A stretch of DNA of 64,000 bases from Bradyrhizobium jicamae (GTDB lineage: Bacteria; Pseudomonadota; Alphaproteobacteria; Rhizobiales; Xanthobacteraceae), in NCBI RefSeq assembly GCF_018130695.1, contig NZ_JAFCJX010000012.1, positions 183,809-247,808 on the forward strand, in the 5' to 3' direction. The notes beneath the pieces are model-generated. The model was not told the origin of the DNA and did no database searches. It worked only from the letters and a program-made list of their open reading frames with translations. Shown one piece after another: positions 51,270 to 60,523 of the stretch. Each line of letters begins with the position of its first letter. Position 1 is the stretch's first letter. The translations under genes were made by a program, and so were the position numbers.

Positions 51270-52976
51270 ATGTCGATGCGAGCCAATGATTATGGCGACA
51301 TTTGTGCACGTCTGACCGCCCAGGGGGCGCCCTTTGAAGTCGCATTGAAACGTTTTGGGGATCAGGAACTTCTCAGCTGGAAGCGCGCGCCATCGACTCT
51401 TCGGATCATCTTTGAAAGCAGCCGCGCGCGTGGAAACAAGCCGTTCATAGTCCTCGAGGACGAGCGGTTAAGCTACGCCGATCACTACCGTCTGGTGGCG
51501 CGATGCGCGGTGGCGCTGCGCGACATCTATGGTATTCGAAAGGGGGATCGCGTAGCGATCGCGATGCGAAATCTCCCCGAATGGTCGATTGCCTTTTGGG
51601 CCATCGTTTCCATCGGCGCAGTTTCGGTGTCGATCAACGCGTGGATGACCGGAGCCGAAATGGGCTACTGCTTGGCTGACAGTGGCAGCCGGGTCTTGAT
51701 TGCCGACGAAGAGCGGCTGGAGCGCTTGTCGGAGTTTCTTCCGGCTCTTGGCTTGGAAGCGGTCGTGGTCGTCCGCAAAGAAGGGGGCGCGGTGGATGAC
51801 GCCGTCCCGTGGTCGCGACTGATCAACGGCGCGGCCGAGGAATTGCCCGACGTCGAAGTGAATTCAGACGATGACGCGACCATCCTTTATACATCCGGAA
51901 CGACGGGCAATCCGAAGGGGGCGCTCGGCTCGCACGCCGCAAGCTGCAATAACGCCATCAGCACCCGCTTTCTCACTGCGGTCGACAGGCTGGCGAAGGG
52001 GCAAGCCATCGACAGCACTAGCCTCGACGGCACGGATGACAGCGTTCTGCTGACCGTGCCGCTGTTCCATGCCGGTGGATGCCAGAGCGGCTTGATCTTC
52101 ACAATGTTCGGCGGTGGCAGGTTGGTGATGTTGCCCCGCTGGGATGGCGCGCAAGCGCTTGAGCTTATCGTGCGGGAACGGATTACTCACCTGGCCGCGG
52201 TGCCAGCCAACTATATCCAGTTGCTCGATTTGGTCGAGCGAGAACAGGCCAACGGAAAGCTGGTGACGGTCCGGTCGGTGCTTGTCGGCGCTGCGTTGCC
52301 ACCCGTCAACTTGCCGGCACGTCTGCGCGCGGTCATGCCGCAAGCTGCGATCGGAACAGGTTATGGCCAGACCGAATGCACGCAGATCGCAACATTGTCG
52401 GCCGGCGGAGAATATATTGACCATCCTAGCAGTTGCGGACGTCCGATCCCAATTTGCGAGATCAGGATAGTCAACGACCAAGGCGACGATGTTGCCGCTG
52501 GCGAGATCGGCGAATTGCTTCTGCGCAGCCCGACACTTGTCAAAGGCTACATCAACCGTCCCGAGCAGACCGAGGAAGCGTTTGCGGGCGGTTGGCTGCG
52601 AACCGGCGATTTGGTGCATCTCGATGAAGAGGGGCGGCTCTACATCGACGATCGCAAGAAGGACATGGTCATTCGCGGCGGGGAGAACATCTACTGCATA
52701 GAGGTCGAGCAAGCGCTCTGCAGCCATCCCGACGTCGAGGAGGCGGCTGTCTACGGCATCCCGCACCCGGTTCTTGGAGAAGTGCCGGTAGCAACCGTTT
52801 ATCTGAGAACCGCCGCGAGCGCGAGCGAGGAGGAATTGCTGGCGCACGTTTCGCGAGGGTTGGCGAAGTTCAAGGTGCCTGTCGAAGTCCATCTGGCAAA
52901 CGCGCCGCTTCCCCGGAATGCCAACGGAAAAATCCTGAAACGCACGCTGCGCGCCGGGCTGGTCGATGGCACTTGA
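51270..52976 (+). CDS. Acyl-CoA synthetase (AMP-binding, FadD-like), 568 aa
   Basis: Activates a carboxylic acid to its CoA thioester. P-loop TILYTSGTTGNPKGALGSH, A5 motif GTGYGQTECTQIA, A7-A8 GWLRTGDLVHLDEEGRLYID and DDRKKDMVIRGGENIYCIEV, and the catalytic lysine in NANGKILKRTLR. Start after GGGAGGA. It is the entry enzyme of the acyl-CoA cluster. Confidence 0.92.
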   Translation: MSMRANDYGDICARLTAQGAPFEVALKRFGDQELLSWKRAPSTLRIIFESSRARGNKPFIVLEDERLSYADHYRLVARCAVALRDIYGIRKGDRVAIAMRNLPEWSIAFWAIVSIGAVSVSINAWMTGAEMGYCLADSGSRVLIADEERLERLSEFLPALGLEAVVVVRKEGGAVDDAVPWSRLINGAAEELPDVEVNSDDDATILYTSGTTGNPKGALGSHAASCNNAISTRFLTAVDRLAKGQAIDSTSLDGTDDSVLLTVPLFHAGGCQSGLIFTMFGGGRLVMLPRWDGAQALELIVRERITHLAAVPANYIQLLDLVEREQANGKLVTVRSVLVGAALPPVNLPARLRAVMPQAAIGTGYGQTECTQIATLSAGGEYIDHPSSCGRPIPICEIRIVNDQGDDVAAGEIGELLLRSPTLVKGYINRPEQTEEAFAGGWLRTGDLVHLDEEGRLYIDDRKKDMVIRGGENIYCIEVEQALCSHPDVEEAAVYGIPHPVLGEVPVATVYLRTAASASEEELLAHVSRGLAKFKVPVEVHLANAPLPRNANGKILKRTLRAGLVDGT

Positions 52977-53176
52977 TGGTCTGAATTGACCGACGGGAGT
53001 TGATCCGACATGAATTCTGAATTCACCGAGCAGACCCAATCGTTCGCGATCCGGCGGCCAGTGGCTTCGCAGCGAGGGTGCTGGACGGCAGGCAGATCTC
53101 TGACCGTGCGCTCCTATTTCGAACGCCTGCAGCGCAACCCGCACGACACGCGTCGTCGTTTCCCGAGTGACACGCC

Positions 53177-54304
53177 ATGAATTTCGATTTCTCCGACGAA
53201 CAAAAGCAGATGCGCGACGCGGCGAGACAATCTCTCGCCGAAAAATGTCCGCCGAAAGCGGTACGTGAGGTGCTGGACGGCAAGGCGACCCACGACAAGG
53301 CCTTGTGGGCGGGCCTCGCCGAGATGGGGTTTCTCGGCGTCGCGATCCCGGAAGAATTCGGCGGCGCCGGCGCCGGTCATCTCGAACTTTGCGTGATCGC
53401 CGAGGAAATGGGCCGCGCGCTGGCGCCTGTGCGGTTTTCTTCGACGGTATATCTCGCGGCCGAGGCGTTGCTCCTGGCGGGCTCTGACGCGCAGAAGCAG
53501 AAATGGCTGCCGAAGATCGCCGCCGGTGAAGCGATCGGCACGCTGGCGCTGTTCGAGGGCAAGGGCAATCCGGCGCCGCAGGGCATCAAGCTGCAGGCAT
53601 CTGGCGGCACGCTCAACGGTGTCAAGAAACCGGTGCCGGATGGCGCCATCGCCGATTTCGCGGTCGTCGCTGCGCGTACCGGGTCGACCAGACGCGACGC
53701 CGATATCTCGCTTTCCTTGGTCGATCTCAAGGCCGGTGGCGTCGAGGCGCGGGCGCTGACCAACATCGATCCGACCCACGGCCAGGCCGAGTTGACCTTC
53801 AAGAATGCCAAGGCCGAGCCGCTCGGTGCTGCCGGCGAAGGCTGGGGCATCCTCACGCAGGTGCTGGATCGCGCTGCCGTCCTAATGGCCTTCGAGCAGC
53901 TCGGCGGCTCCGACCGCGCGCTGGAGATGGGTCGCGATTACGCGCTCGACCGTATCGCCTTCGGCCGTCCGATCGGCTCGTTCCAGGCTGTGAAACACAT
54001 CCTCGCCGACATGTATGTCTCGGCAACGCTTGCACGTTCGAACTGCTATTACAGCGCCTGGGCGCTCTCGACCAACGCTGCCGATTTTCCGGAAGCGGCG
54101 GCTGCCGCCCGCATCAGCGCGACTCAGGCGTTCCAGCATTGCTCCAAGAACAACATCCAGGTCCATGGCGGCATGGGTTTCACCTGGGAGTCGGACTGCC
54201 ACATATACTACCGCCGCGCCAATGCGACTGCAGTGGCACTCGGCAGTCTCTCCTATTGGGAGCGCCAGCTGATCGACCGCATGCGCAAGAAGAACGCGGC
54301 GTAA
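53177..54304 (+). CDS. Acyl-CoA dehydrogenase, first of a pair, 375 aa
   Basis: FAD-dependent alpha,beta-dehydrogenase. The N-terminal helical domain (MNFDFSDEQKQMRDAARQSL), the middle beta domain and a C-terminal helical domain with HGGMGFTWESDCHIYYRRAN are complete. It is followed 13 bases later by a second acyl-CoA dehydrogenase gene. Adjacent unlike pairs often form heterotetramers for bulky steroid-type CoA esters. In the 200 bases before it (52977-53176) no gene is seen. Confidence 0.9.
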   Translation: MNFDFSDEQKQMRDAARQSLAEKCPPKAVREVLDGKATHDKALWAGLAEMGFLGVAIPEEFGGAGAGHLELCVIAEEMGRALAPVRFSSTVYLAAEALLLAGSDAQKQKWLPKIAAGEAIGTLALFEGKGNPAPQGIKLQASGGTLNGVKKPVPDGAIADFAVVAARTGSTRRDADISLSLVDLKAGGVEARALTNIDPTHGQAELTFKNAKAEPLGAAGEGWGILTQVLDRAAVLMAFEQLGGSDRALEMGRDYALDRIAFGRPIGSFQAVKHILADMYVSATLARSNCYYSAWALSTNAADFPEAAAAARISATQAFQHCSKNNIQVHGGMGFTWESDCHIYYRRANATAVALGSLSYWERQLIDRMRKKNAA

Positions 54305-54317
54305 GGACACTTCAAGC

Positions 54318-55562
54318 ATGAACTTCGACGATACCCCGCAGGAGGCCGCGTTCCGCGCCGAGGCGAGGGCCTGGATCGCGGCCAACGCGCCGAAACAGTA
54401 CGAGGAAGAGCTGCGCAAATCCTCGCTCGGCGGTACCGTGCTGAAGAACGTCAACATCCTCGAGGTCGCAAAGGCCTGGCAGAAGAAAAAAGCCGATGCC
54501 GGCTGGGCCTGCCTGCACTGGCCGAAGGAATATGGCGGCCGCGGGTCTTCGTCGATCGAGTGCGTGATCTGGCAGCAGGAGGAAGGCCCGTTCGGCAAAC
54601 TCTCCGGCATGTTCTTCATCGGCCACGGCATGTGCGGCCCGACCATCATGGCGTTCGCCGGCGAGGCGGAGAAGAAGAAATACCTGCCGCCGCTGGCCTC
54701 GGGCGAGAAGGTCTGGTGCCAGTTGTTTTCCGAGCCCGCCGGCGGCTCCGACATCGCGGGGCTGCGCACCCGCGCCGAGAAGCGGGGCGATAACTGGATC
54801 ATCAACGGCCAGAAGATCTGGACTTCGGGTGCGCATTATTCGGACTACGGCATCCTGCTGACCCGCACCGATCCGGCCGTCGCAAAACACAAGGGCCTCA
54901 CCATGTTCTTCCTGGATATGAAGAGCCCGGGCGTCGAGATCAGGCCGATCAAGCAGGCCAGCGGCGCGTCTGACTTCAACGAGGTCTATTTTGCCGACGT
55001 GACGATTCCGGACTCGCAGCGGCTCGGCGCCGTCAATGACGGCTGGAATGTCTCGCTGACCACGCTGATGAACGAGCGCATGTCGATCGGCGCCGGCGTC
55101 TCCACCGGTTTCCCCGAGCTGTTCGATTTCTGCAACAGCCTGATGCTGGAGGATGGCCCCGCGATCCAGGATCGCAGCGTTCGTTCCAGACTTGCGAATT
55201 ATGCGGTGAAGGCGAGCGGGCTGAAGTACACCTCGATGCGCGCGATCTCGGCGCTGTCTAATGGCGAGCGCCCGGGACCGGAGAATTCGATCGGCAAGCT
55301 GGTCTTGGGCGCGATGCTGCAGGACATTGCGAGCTATGCAATGGACCTAGAAGGCGCGGCCGGTGCGTTGACCAGCGCTGACGAGGAGATCGTCAACGGT
55401 CAGTTCCAGCAGATGCTGCTGACTTCGCCGTCAATGCGCATCGCCGGCGGTACCGACGAGATCCTGCGCAACATCATCGCCGAGCGCGTGCTTGGCTTAC
55501 CTGGCGACATCAGGGTCGACAAGGACGTGCCGTTCAACAAGATTCCGACCAAGGGCCGATGA
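54318..55562 (+). CDS. Acyl-CoA dehydrogenase, second of a pair, 414 aa
   Basis: Start MNFDDTPQEAAFRAEARAWI; FAD/substrate loop WCQLFSEPAGGSDIAGLRTR; C-terminal IAGGTDEILRNIIAERVLGL, typical of the family. It lies 13 bases after the first dehydrogenase. The two differ clearly in sequence, consistent with a heteromeric enzyme. This is the last intact gene of the cluster. Confidence 0.9.
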   Translation: MNFDDTPQEAAFRAEARAWIAANAPKQYEEELRKSSLGGTVLKNVNILEVAKAWQKKKADAGWACLHWPKEYGGRGSSSIECVIWQQEEGPFGKLSGMFFIGHGMCGPTIMAFAGEAEKKKYLPPLASGEKVWCQLFSEPAGGSDIAGLRTRAEKRGDNWIINGQKIWTSGAHYSDYGILLTRTDPAVAKHKGLTMFFLDMKSPGVEIRPIKQASGASDFNEVYFADVTIPDSQRLGAVNDGWNVSLTTLMNERMSIGAGVSTGFPELFDFCNSLMLEDGPAIQDRSVRSRLANYAVKASGLKYTSMRAISALSNGERPGPENSIGKLVLGAMLQDIASYAMDLEGAAGALTSADEEIVNGQFQQMLLTSPSMRIAGGTDEILRNIIAERVLGLPGDIRVDKDVPFNKIPTKGR

Positions 55563-55599
55563 TCCTCGTGTCCCGGGCGCGGTGCAGCGTGAAACGCTG

Positions 55600-55664
55600 C
55601 TCGTGGCGCGGGCGCCGCTGATATCGAGCAGTAGCGAACTCGCCGCCTCGGTTTTGTCGGACAC
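55600..55664 (-). pseudogene. 5-prime remnant of an enoyl-CoA hydratase-like gene
   Basis: On the minus strand a GTG at 55664, with AAGGAG 7 bases upstream, opens a frame (SDKTEAASSLLLDISGARAT) typical of crotonase N-termini, but the similarity ends after about 20 residues, close to the end of the plus-strand dehydrogenase gene. It looks like a gene cut by insertion of the acyl-CoA cluster. Confidence 0.4.
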
Positions 55665-55677
55665 TTCGTTCTCCTTC

Positions 55678-55760
55678 TTATTCGTTCTCGAGCGCGCGCC
55701 GCTTGGCCTCGGCGTCGATGGTTTTGGCGAGACCGGATGCCGCGATGTCCTTGCGCTATC
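55678..55760 (-). pseudogene. 3-prime remnant of an unidentified gene
   Basis: A minus-strand frame ends KDIAASGLAKTIDAEAKRRA-LENE and stops 13 bases before the GTG of the hydratase-like remnant, as consecutive operon genes do. Upstream it is interrupted by a stop. Too short to name. Confidence 0.3.
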
Positions 55761-55839
55761 GATTTGGTTGCGGCGCTCACCCGCGACCGGAATAGAAATT
55801 CAAATGGCGACGCGCAGCTGCGCGGCCGGTGCTGTCCGT

Positions 55840-56910
55840 TCAGCCGCCCCATTCGACCAATTTTTCTGCGATCTCCTTGACGGCCTGATCGTTTCCCTGT
55901 GGGTAGTGACCCACGTTGCGGATCTTGACGTCAGTACAGCGCCCAGAGGCAGCCCTAGAGTAAGCTGCAATTCCGGACGGAAACACAATCTGATCCGCCG
56001 TATAATCCATGTTCAACACCGGTACTGAGGTCTCGGCGAGGCATGCCGGGCCATCCGCGCGACTGTGATCCAAGCTCCACTGGCTCAGAAACGAACGAAA
56101 GGTCGACCAACGTGCCGTCCCGTTAGGGCCGCGGTTTATTGTTTGAGGATTGCCCCAGATCGAGCCAACTGCACGGTCGTTGGAATCTATCGTGAGGTCA
56201 AGATTGCGGGGGTCGGCCATTGTTCGATGCACCAGGAGTGCCTGATCATTCACGTTAGAAGGATCGGTATCGAAAGATGCAATGGCGTTCACCGCGCATT
56301 GCGCAATTCGACGAACGCGTGCCTGTTGCGCCGTACGGTAACGGATGAGCCAGTCCTCGTCGTATGGGGGACCATGGCGTACATCAAACATATCAAAATC
56401 CGGATCCGTCTTTGCCGGGTCGTGTTCATCGAGAACTGCGGGATCAATCATGTCCGCGAGAGTTCTTGCTCGCCCCAAATGAGCGCAAAGCAAAGCGACC
56501 GCATCGGCCGGAGGAAAGTCATCGGGATGCAGATCGATCCGACGTCCGTCAGGTGTGGTGCTGATCGTAAGTCTCTCGGCTTGCTGTTGATAGAATGAAA
56601 CGAGAGAGCCGCCACCTGAGTTGCCGATCAGAACCACTTTGTGAAAGCCCTGCTGGCGTAGAAAGCGCACCCCCGCTCCGAGATCCTGAATAGCGCGTTC
56701 CATCAGCAACATAGAGTCATTACCGAGATAGCGCGTATTGAGTGCCAAGATCGCACGCCCGCGCTGTCGAAGCGGCTCCAACAAGTAATGGCCCATGAAA
56801 TTGTTAGTGGGATGGATCACGAGATAGGCGACACGGCGTGCCGGCTCAGGATCTTCCCATCGACCGTAGATGCGCGGATTGCTCATCTGGATGCCGCTTT
56901 GGCTTTCCAT
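55840..56910 (-). CDS. Alpha/beta hydrolase, 356 aa
   Basis: Nucleophile elbow LIGNSGGGSLVSFY, preceded by VAYLVIHPTNNFMGHYLLEP, and a late DYTADQIVFPSG plus VRNVGHYPQ-like segment (IRNVGHYPQGNDQAV) supplying acid and histidine. ATG 56910 is chosen because AAGGGG precedes it; the frame extends to 57006. The substrate is probably a hydrophobic ester. It diverges from the LuxR regulator across a region with TTGCATACA sites. Confidence 0.83.
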   Translation of the reverse strand: MESQSGIQMSNPRIYGRWEDPEPARRVAYLVIHPTNNFMGHYLLEPLRQRGRAILALNTRYLGNDSMLLMERAIQDLGAGVRFLRQQGFHKVVLIGNSGGGSLVSFYQQQAERLTISTTPDGRRIDLHPDDFPPADAVALLCAHLGRARTLADMIDPAVLDEHDPAKTDPDFDMFDVRHGPPYDEDWLIRYRTAQQARVRRIAQCAVNAIASFDTDPSNVNDQALLVHRTMADPRNLDLTIDSNDRAVGSIWGNPQTINRGPNGTARWSTFRSFLSQWSLDHSRADGPACLAETSVPVLNMDYTADQIVFPSGIAAYSRAASGRCTDVKIRNVGHYPQGNDQAVKEIAEKLVEWGG

Positions 56911-57049
56911 TTGAGCCCCTTGTTTGACTTCCAAGGTGAGAAGATTGCTGATCATCAGGAAACCAGTTCGGGCGTGCGATGTTTCGATCGCGCTGCTCAG
57001 ATTCATTGCGACGCAGGCTTTTGCGGAGCGCCGGCAAACTCACGCGTAA

Positions 57050-57160
57050 TGTATGCAAATATATTAAATTCCTCAAGAAGAAAAGTAATTCATTGAATAA
57101 TATACTCTTTTAGCTTATCTATTGCATCTTTAGTATAGTTGTGATGATATTTTGCATACA
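57050..57160. promoter_or_regulatory. Divergent AT-rich promoter with TTGCATACA sites
   Basis: TGTATGCAA at 57050-57058 and TTGCATACA at 57152-57160 flank about 90 AT-rich bases between the hydrolase and the LuxR gene. Both match the motif found three times upstream of the P450 operon at 46329-46476, suggesting a common regulator. Confidence 0.55.
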
Positions 57161-57188
57161 CAGTGATCGCTGCACCGGGGGGAGTCGG

Positions 57189-59924
57189 ATGAGTGTCGCT
57201 ATCGTCGCGAATTCGAAGGTGAGAGCGAAATCATCGCCTCGCGACAAAAGATCCGAGGGCTCCGAGGTCGGACGCACCTTCCGAGCACCGCCGCAAGTGC
57301 TTCGCATGGGGATCGGCGCGCTGATAGACGGCTCGTCGGCCAAGGTCATTCTGTTTCGTGCGCCGGCAGGTTTTGGCAAGACGACCGCGATGCTGCAGCA
57401 CCGGCGCCGGCTAAGAGAGCGGGGTATCACCACGGCATGGTTGACGCTCGATGGCGCAGACAATGATATCTCGCGCTTTGTTGACCGTCTCGATGCTGCG
57501 GTGGAAGACATCCCACTTGACGGTCGCGCGACTCTTTCCGCCGCGCGCAACGCCGTCGCTAGGTCCCGAGCCGTCGCGGAACTGGCGCTCGATCTTGTGG
57601 AGCGCCTATCGAACCGCGTCGAACCGTATACCTTGTTCCTCGATCAGTTCGAGCACGTCGAGACACCCGCTGTATTGGCGCTGGTTCGCCAAGTACTAGA
57701 GAATCTGCCTCGCCATGGGCAGTTGGTAATCGGTTCGCGCGGCCTGCCGGATCTTGGCCTGGGCCGCCTGCGTGCTCATGGGCACTTGCTGGAAATCGAA
57801 GCTTCAAGCCTACGCTTTTCGATCGAAGAGACTACAGAGTTCTTTGCTCGTCACCGGCATACGGCCTTGACCCTGGACGATCTGTCAGGGCTGCAGCAGA
57901 AGACGGACGGCTGGGTGACCGCACTATCGCTGGCTTCGGCCGCTCTAGAGCATCACCCCGCTCATCGGGACTTTATCAGACGCTTTTCTGGATCGGATCG
58001 TTCGCTAACGGACTATCTGGTCGAAGAGATTCTGGCCAAGCAATCGACGAACGTGAGGGAGTTCCTGTTGCGCACGAGCGTTCTCAAGTATCTGAGTGCC
58101 CCGTTGTGCAACGCGTTGCTGCCGGAAGAGAACAGCGCGGTGATGCTACGGCAACTCGAGTCCGCGAGCGTTTTCGTTACGCCGATTGAAGGCGAAGAGC
58201 GGACCTACCGCTACCATAGCCTCTTTTCGGACTTCCTGCGGGCACAACTAGTGTTGGAGCTGCCCGAAGAGCCGCCGCGTTTGCACTGCTTGGCAGCGAG
58301 CTGGTACGAAGCGCAGCAACGGCCGGTGCCAGCGATCGATCACAATATTGAAAGCGGTGACTTCGAACACGCAATTCACCTTTTGGAGCGCCACGCAACG
58401 TCGCTGCTGTCCGAAGGGCGGGTGCGACTGTTGTCACGGTGGTTCTCAGCGCTACCTGCTGGCGCGCTACGTGACAAGCCGATGCTGCGGGTCGTTGAAA
58501 TTTGGGCGAGGACCGGGACCTGGGGCCCTCATCGGGGCATGGAACTGTTACAAAGCTCTGACCTTGAGGCGTCGCGGGACGAACAAGTGCTCCCTTATAT
58601 CCGTGCGCTACGCCCGGTTCTTTTGGCAGCGATGGATCGTTATGAGGACGCCAATAAAGTTGGACGCGAGGCCCTGTCCATGCTGCCAACCTCAGTCCCG
58701 CTCGCCGATGCGCTGCTGGCCAATTCGATGGCAGCCGTCCTGTCGGTACTAGGGGAAGAGAAAGAAGCGAAGCGCTTGCTTGAAGCAGCTCGCCGCACCC
58801 AAGGCGAATCAGTAAGTGCGTTGAACATGATGTACTCGGAGACCGTGGACGCGATCAGCGACCTACGTGCGGGACGCTTGCGTGAGGCCACCGCCCGTTT
58901 CCGCGTGGCCACGATTGCAAAGGGTACAGCTTGGTCTGGTGTGTTGTACGCTGAAACCCTTTACGAAGGTAACGACCTGCAGCGCGCCACCCAACTTCTG
59001 CGGGTCTACATGCCTCTGATCGGGAAAATTGGCGCGGCCGACCAAATGATCCTCGGCCATGTCATGCTGTCACGCATCGCCTTTAGTAGCGGGGATGTCG
59101 ATCAAGCCTTCGAACATCTGGCCGAGCTCGAATACATCGGTCGTCAGCGACAGTTGCCTCGCGTCGTGGCGAGCTCGAAACTAGAGCGGGCGCGCGTAAG
59201 GTTGCTGCAGGGTTACGAGCAAGCTGCCAAGGACGAACTAGACCGAGCGAATGACCGCGAAGTCTGGCAACGCGTCGGGCGGCTACGCCTCCCGGCCAAC
59301 GATCTCGAAGATATGGAGCTCGGTCAGTTGCGGTGGGCAGTCCTAGCGGGCAAGCCGCAGGAAGTCCTGACCCGACTTGAGCGGGCGATCAGTGATGCTA
59401 AAGCGGCTTCGCGCGATCGCCGTGCACTCAAGCTCCTTCTGATACTCGGTATCGGACAATATCGCGCCGGAAATGCTTCTGCGGCAGTTGCAACAATGCA
59501 GCAGGTACTGAAGGTGGCCTGCGGCGAAGGCTTCGTCCGGCTGATCTTGGACGAAGGCTTTCACGCAGGCCGGTTGCTCAAGCTATTTGAATCAGCTTAT
59601 CGAGCCAACGGTGGCGCCTGCCGTGATCCGAGGTTCACAGAATACCTGCGACGATTGTTACTGGCCTTCGGTCCCGTATTGACCGAAGCTGAAGTCGTCG
59701 AAGCACAATCTCCGAACGCCCCGCTGGAGCCGTTGACCTGTAAGGAGATGCGAGTGTTGCGTCTATTAACGGAGGGCGGCTACTCCAACAAGGTAATCGC
59801 AAAAAAGCTTTTTGTTTCCGATAGCACCGTGCGTACCCATTTGCGCAACATCAATGCCAAACTCGATGCTCGCAGCAGAGCCCAGGCGGTCGCGATTGCA
59901 CGCCGCCTCGGTATGATCGGCTGA
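57189..59924 (+). CDS. MalT-like LuxR regulator (LAL family), 911 aa
   Basis: Large ATP-dependent activator. Walker A is APAGFGKTT (about 58-66); a STAND-type NTPase region follows, with VLKYLSAPLCNALL and a winged region, then a long TPR-like helical middle, and a LuxR helix-turn-helix at about 845-905 (LTCKEMRVLRLLTEGGYSNK, KLFVSDSTVRTHLRNI). The start at 57189 follows GGGGGGAG. Such proteins (MalT, AlkS) sense a small molecule and activate nearby catabolic or transport genes; candidate targets are the divergent hydrolase and the downstream outer-membrane channel. Confidence 0.9.
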   Translation: MSVAIVANSKVRAKSSPRDKRSEGSEVGRTFRAPPQVLRMGIGALIDGSSAKVILFRAPAGFGKTTAMLQHRRRLRERGITTAWLTLDGADNDISRFVDRLDAAVEDIPLDGRATLSAARNAVARSRAVAELALDLVERLSNRVEPYTLFLDQFEHVETPAVLALVRQVLENLPRHGQLVIGSRGLPDLGLGRLRAHGHLLEIEASSLRFSIEETTEFFARHRHTALTLDDLSGLQQKTDGWVTALSLASAALEHHPAHRDFIRRFSGSDRSLTDYLVEEILAKQSTNVREFLLRTSVLKYLSAPLCNALLPEENSAVMLRQLESASVFVTPIEGEERTYRYHSLFSDFLRAQLVLELPEEPPRLHCLAASWYEAQQRPVPAIDHNIESGDFEHAIHLLERHATSLLSEGRVRLLSRWFSALPAGALRDKPMLRVVEIWARTGTWGPHRGMELLQSSDLEASRDEQVLPYIRALRPVLLAAMDRYEDANKVGREALSMLPTSVPLADALLANSMAAVLSVLGEEKEAKRLLEAARRTQGESVSALNMMYSETVDAISDLRAGRLREATARFRVATIAKGTAWSGVLYAETLYEGNDLQRATQLLRVYMPLIGKIGAADQMILGHVMLSRIAFSSGDVDQAFEHLAELEYIGRQRQLPRVVASSKLERARVRLLQGYEQAAKDELDRANDREVWQRVGRLRLPANDLEDMELGQLRWAVLAGKPQEVLTRLERAISDAKAASRDRRALKLLLILGIGQYRAGNASAAVATMQQVLKVACGEGFVRLILDEGFHAGRLLKLFESAYRANGGACRDPRFTEYLRRLLLAFGPVLTEAEVVEAQSPNAPLEPLTCKEMRVLRLLTEGGYSNKVIAKKLFVSDSTVRTHLRNINAKLDARSRAQAVAIARRLGMIG

Positions 59925-60523
59925 GACTCGATCAGGGTCGGGAAGGATGGCAATGACATTCTACATTCGTCTCGATGCGGGCGGGCTTTAACACCGACAT
60001 TCTCCCAGGCAGGAGGCGCTCTACGCCACCTCACCGTTCACGCGGCAATAGGTCGGGAAGTAGGGCTGGGTCAGCTCCGCGCGAGCGCGTAGGCAACCTC
60101 CGTTTCGTCGAAACAAAGCTTCTTGCCGCCTTATCGAGCAGGCCGCAGAGGGCGAAGACGCCGGTCCACGCAACGGCACCGATCTAGCTGCGGACGACGA
60201 TGTCGATCGGCGCCGGTTACGTCGGCTGCGTTCAGGTCGCTCGCCTCATAACTCCAAAAAAGGCTCAAGGAAAGGGAGCTCGGCGGAACGTCAAATCGTC
60301 GGTTTAGACGAAGACAGCTTAGACAAGAGATCTTATCAACCTCCCTAACTAACAGCGAGGGGGGAAGATGATTGAGGGCCAATCCAAGGCTCAGTGGCGG
60401 GTCTTCTCGTCATGACTGCCCCCCATCAAATAAATAGTTCGTCTAGTCCTCCGGCGGGACCCGCTGCGGAAGGAGCCTACAGGCGATCCATCACAAAGAT
60501 TGTTATGTTCATGGGGGGCTTTC
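59925..60523. other. Intergenic stretch without a recognisable gene
   Basis: About 600 bases between the LuxR and channel genes. Short frames here look random. The only supportable element is the G-rich ribosome site (GGGGGG, 60513-60518) before the channel gene. A promoter for that gene must lie here. Confidence 0.35.
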
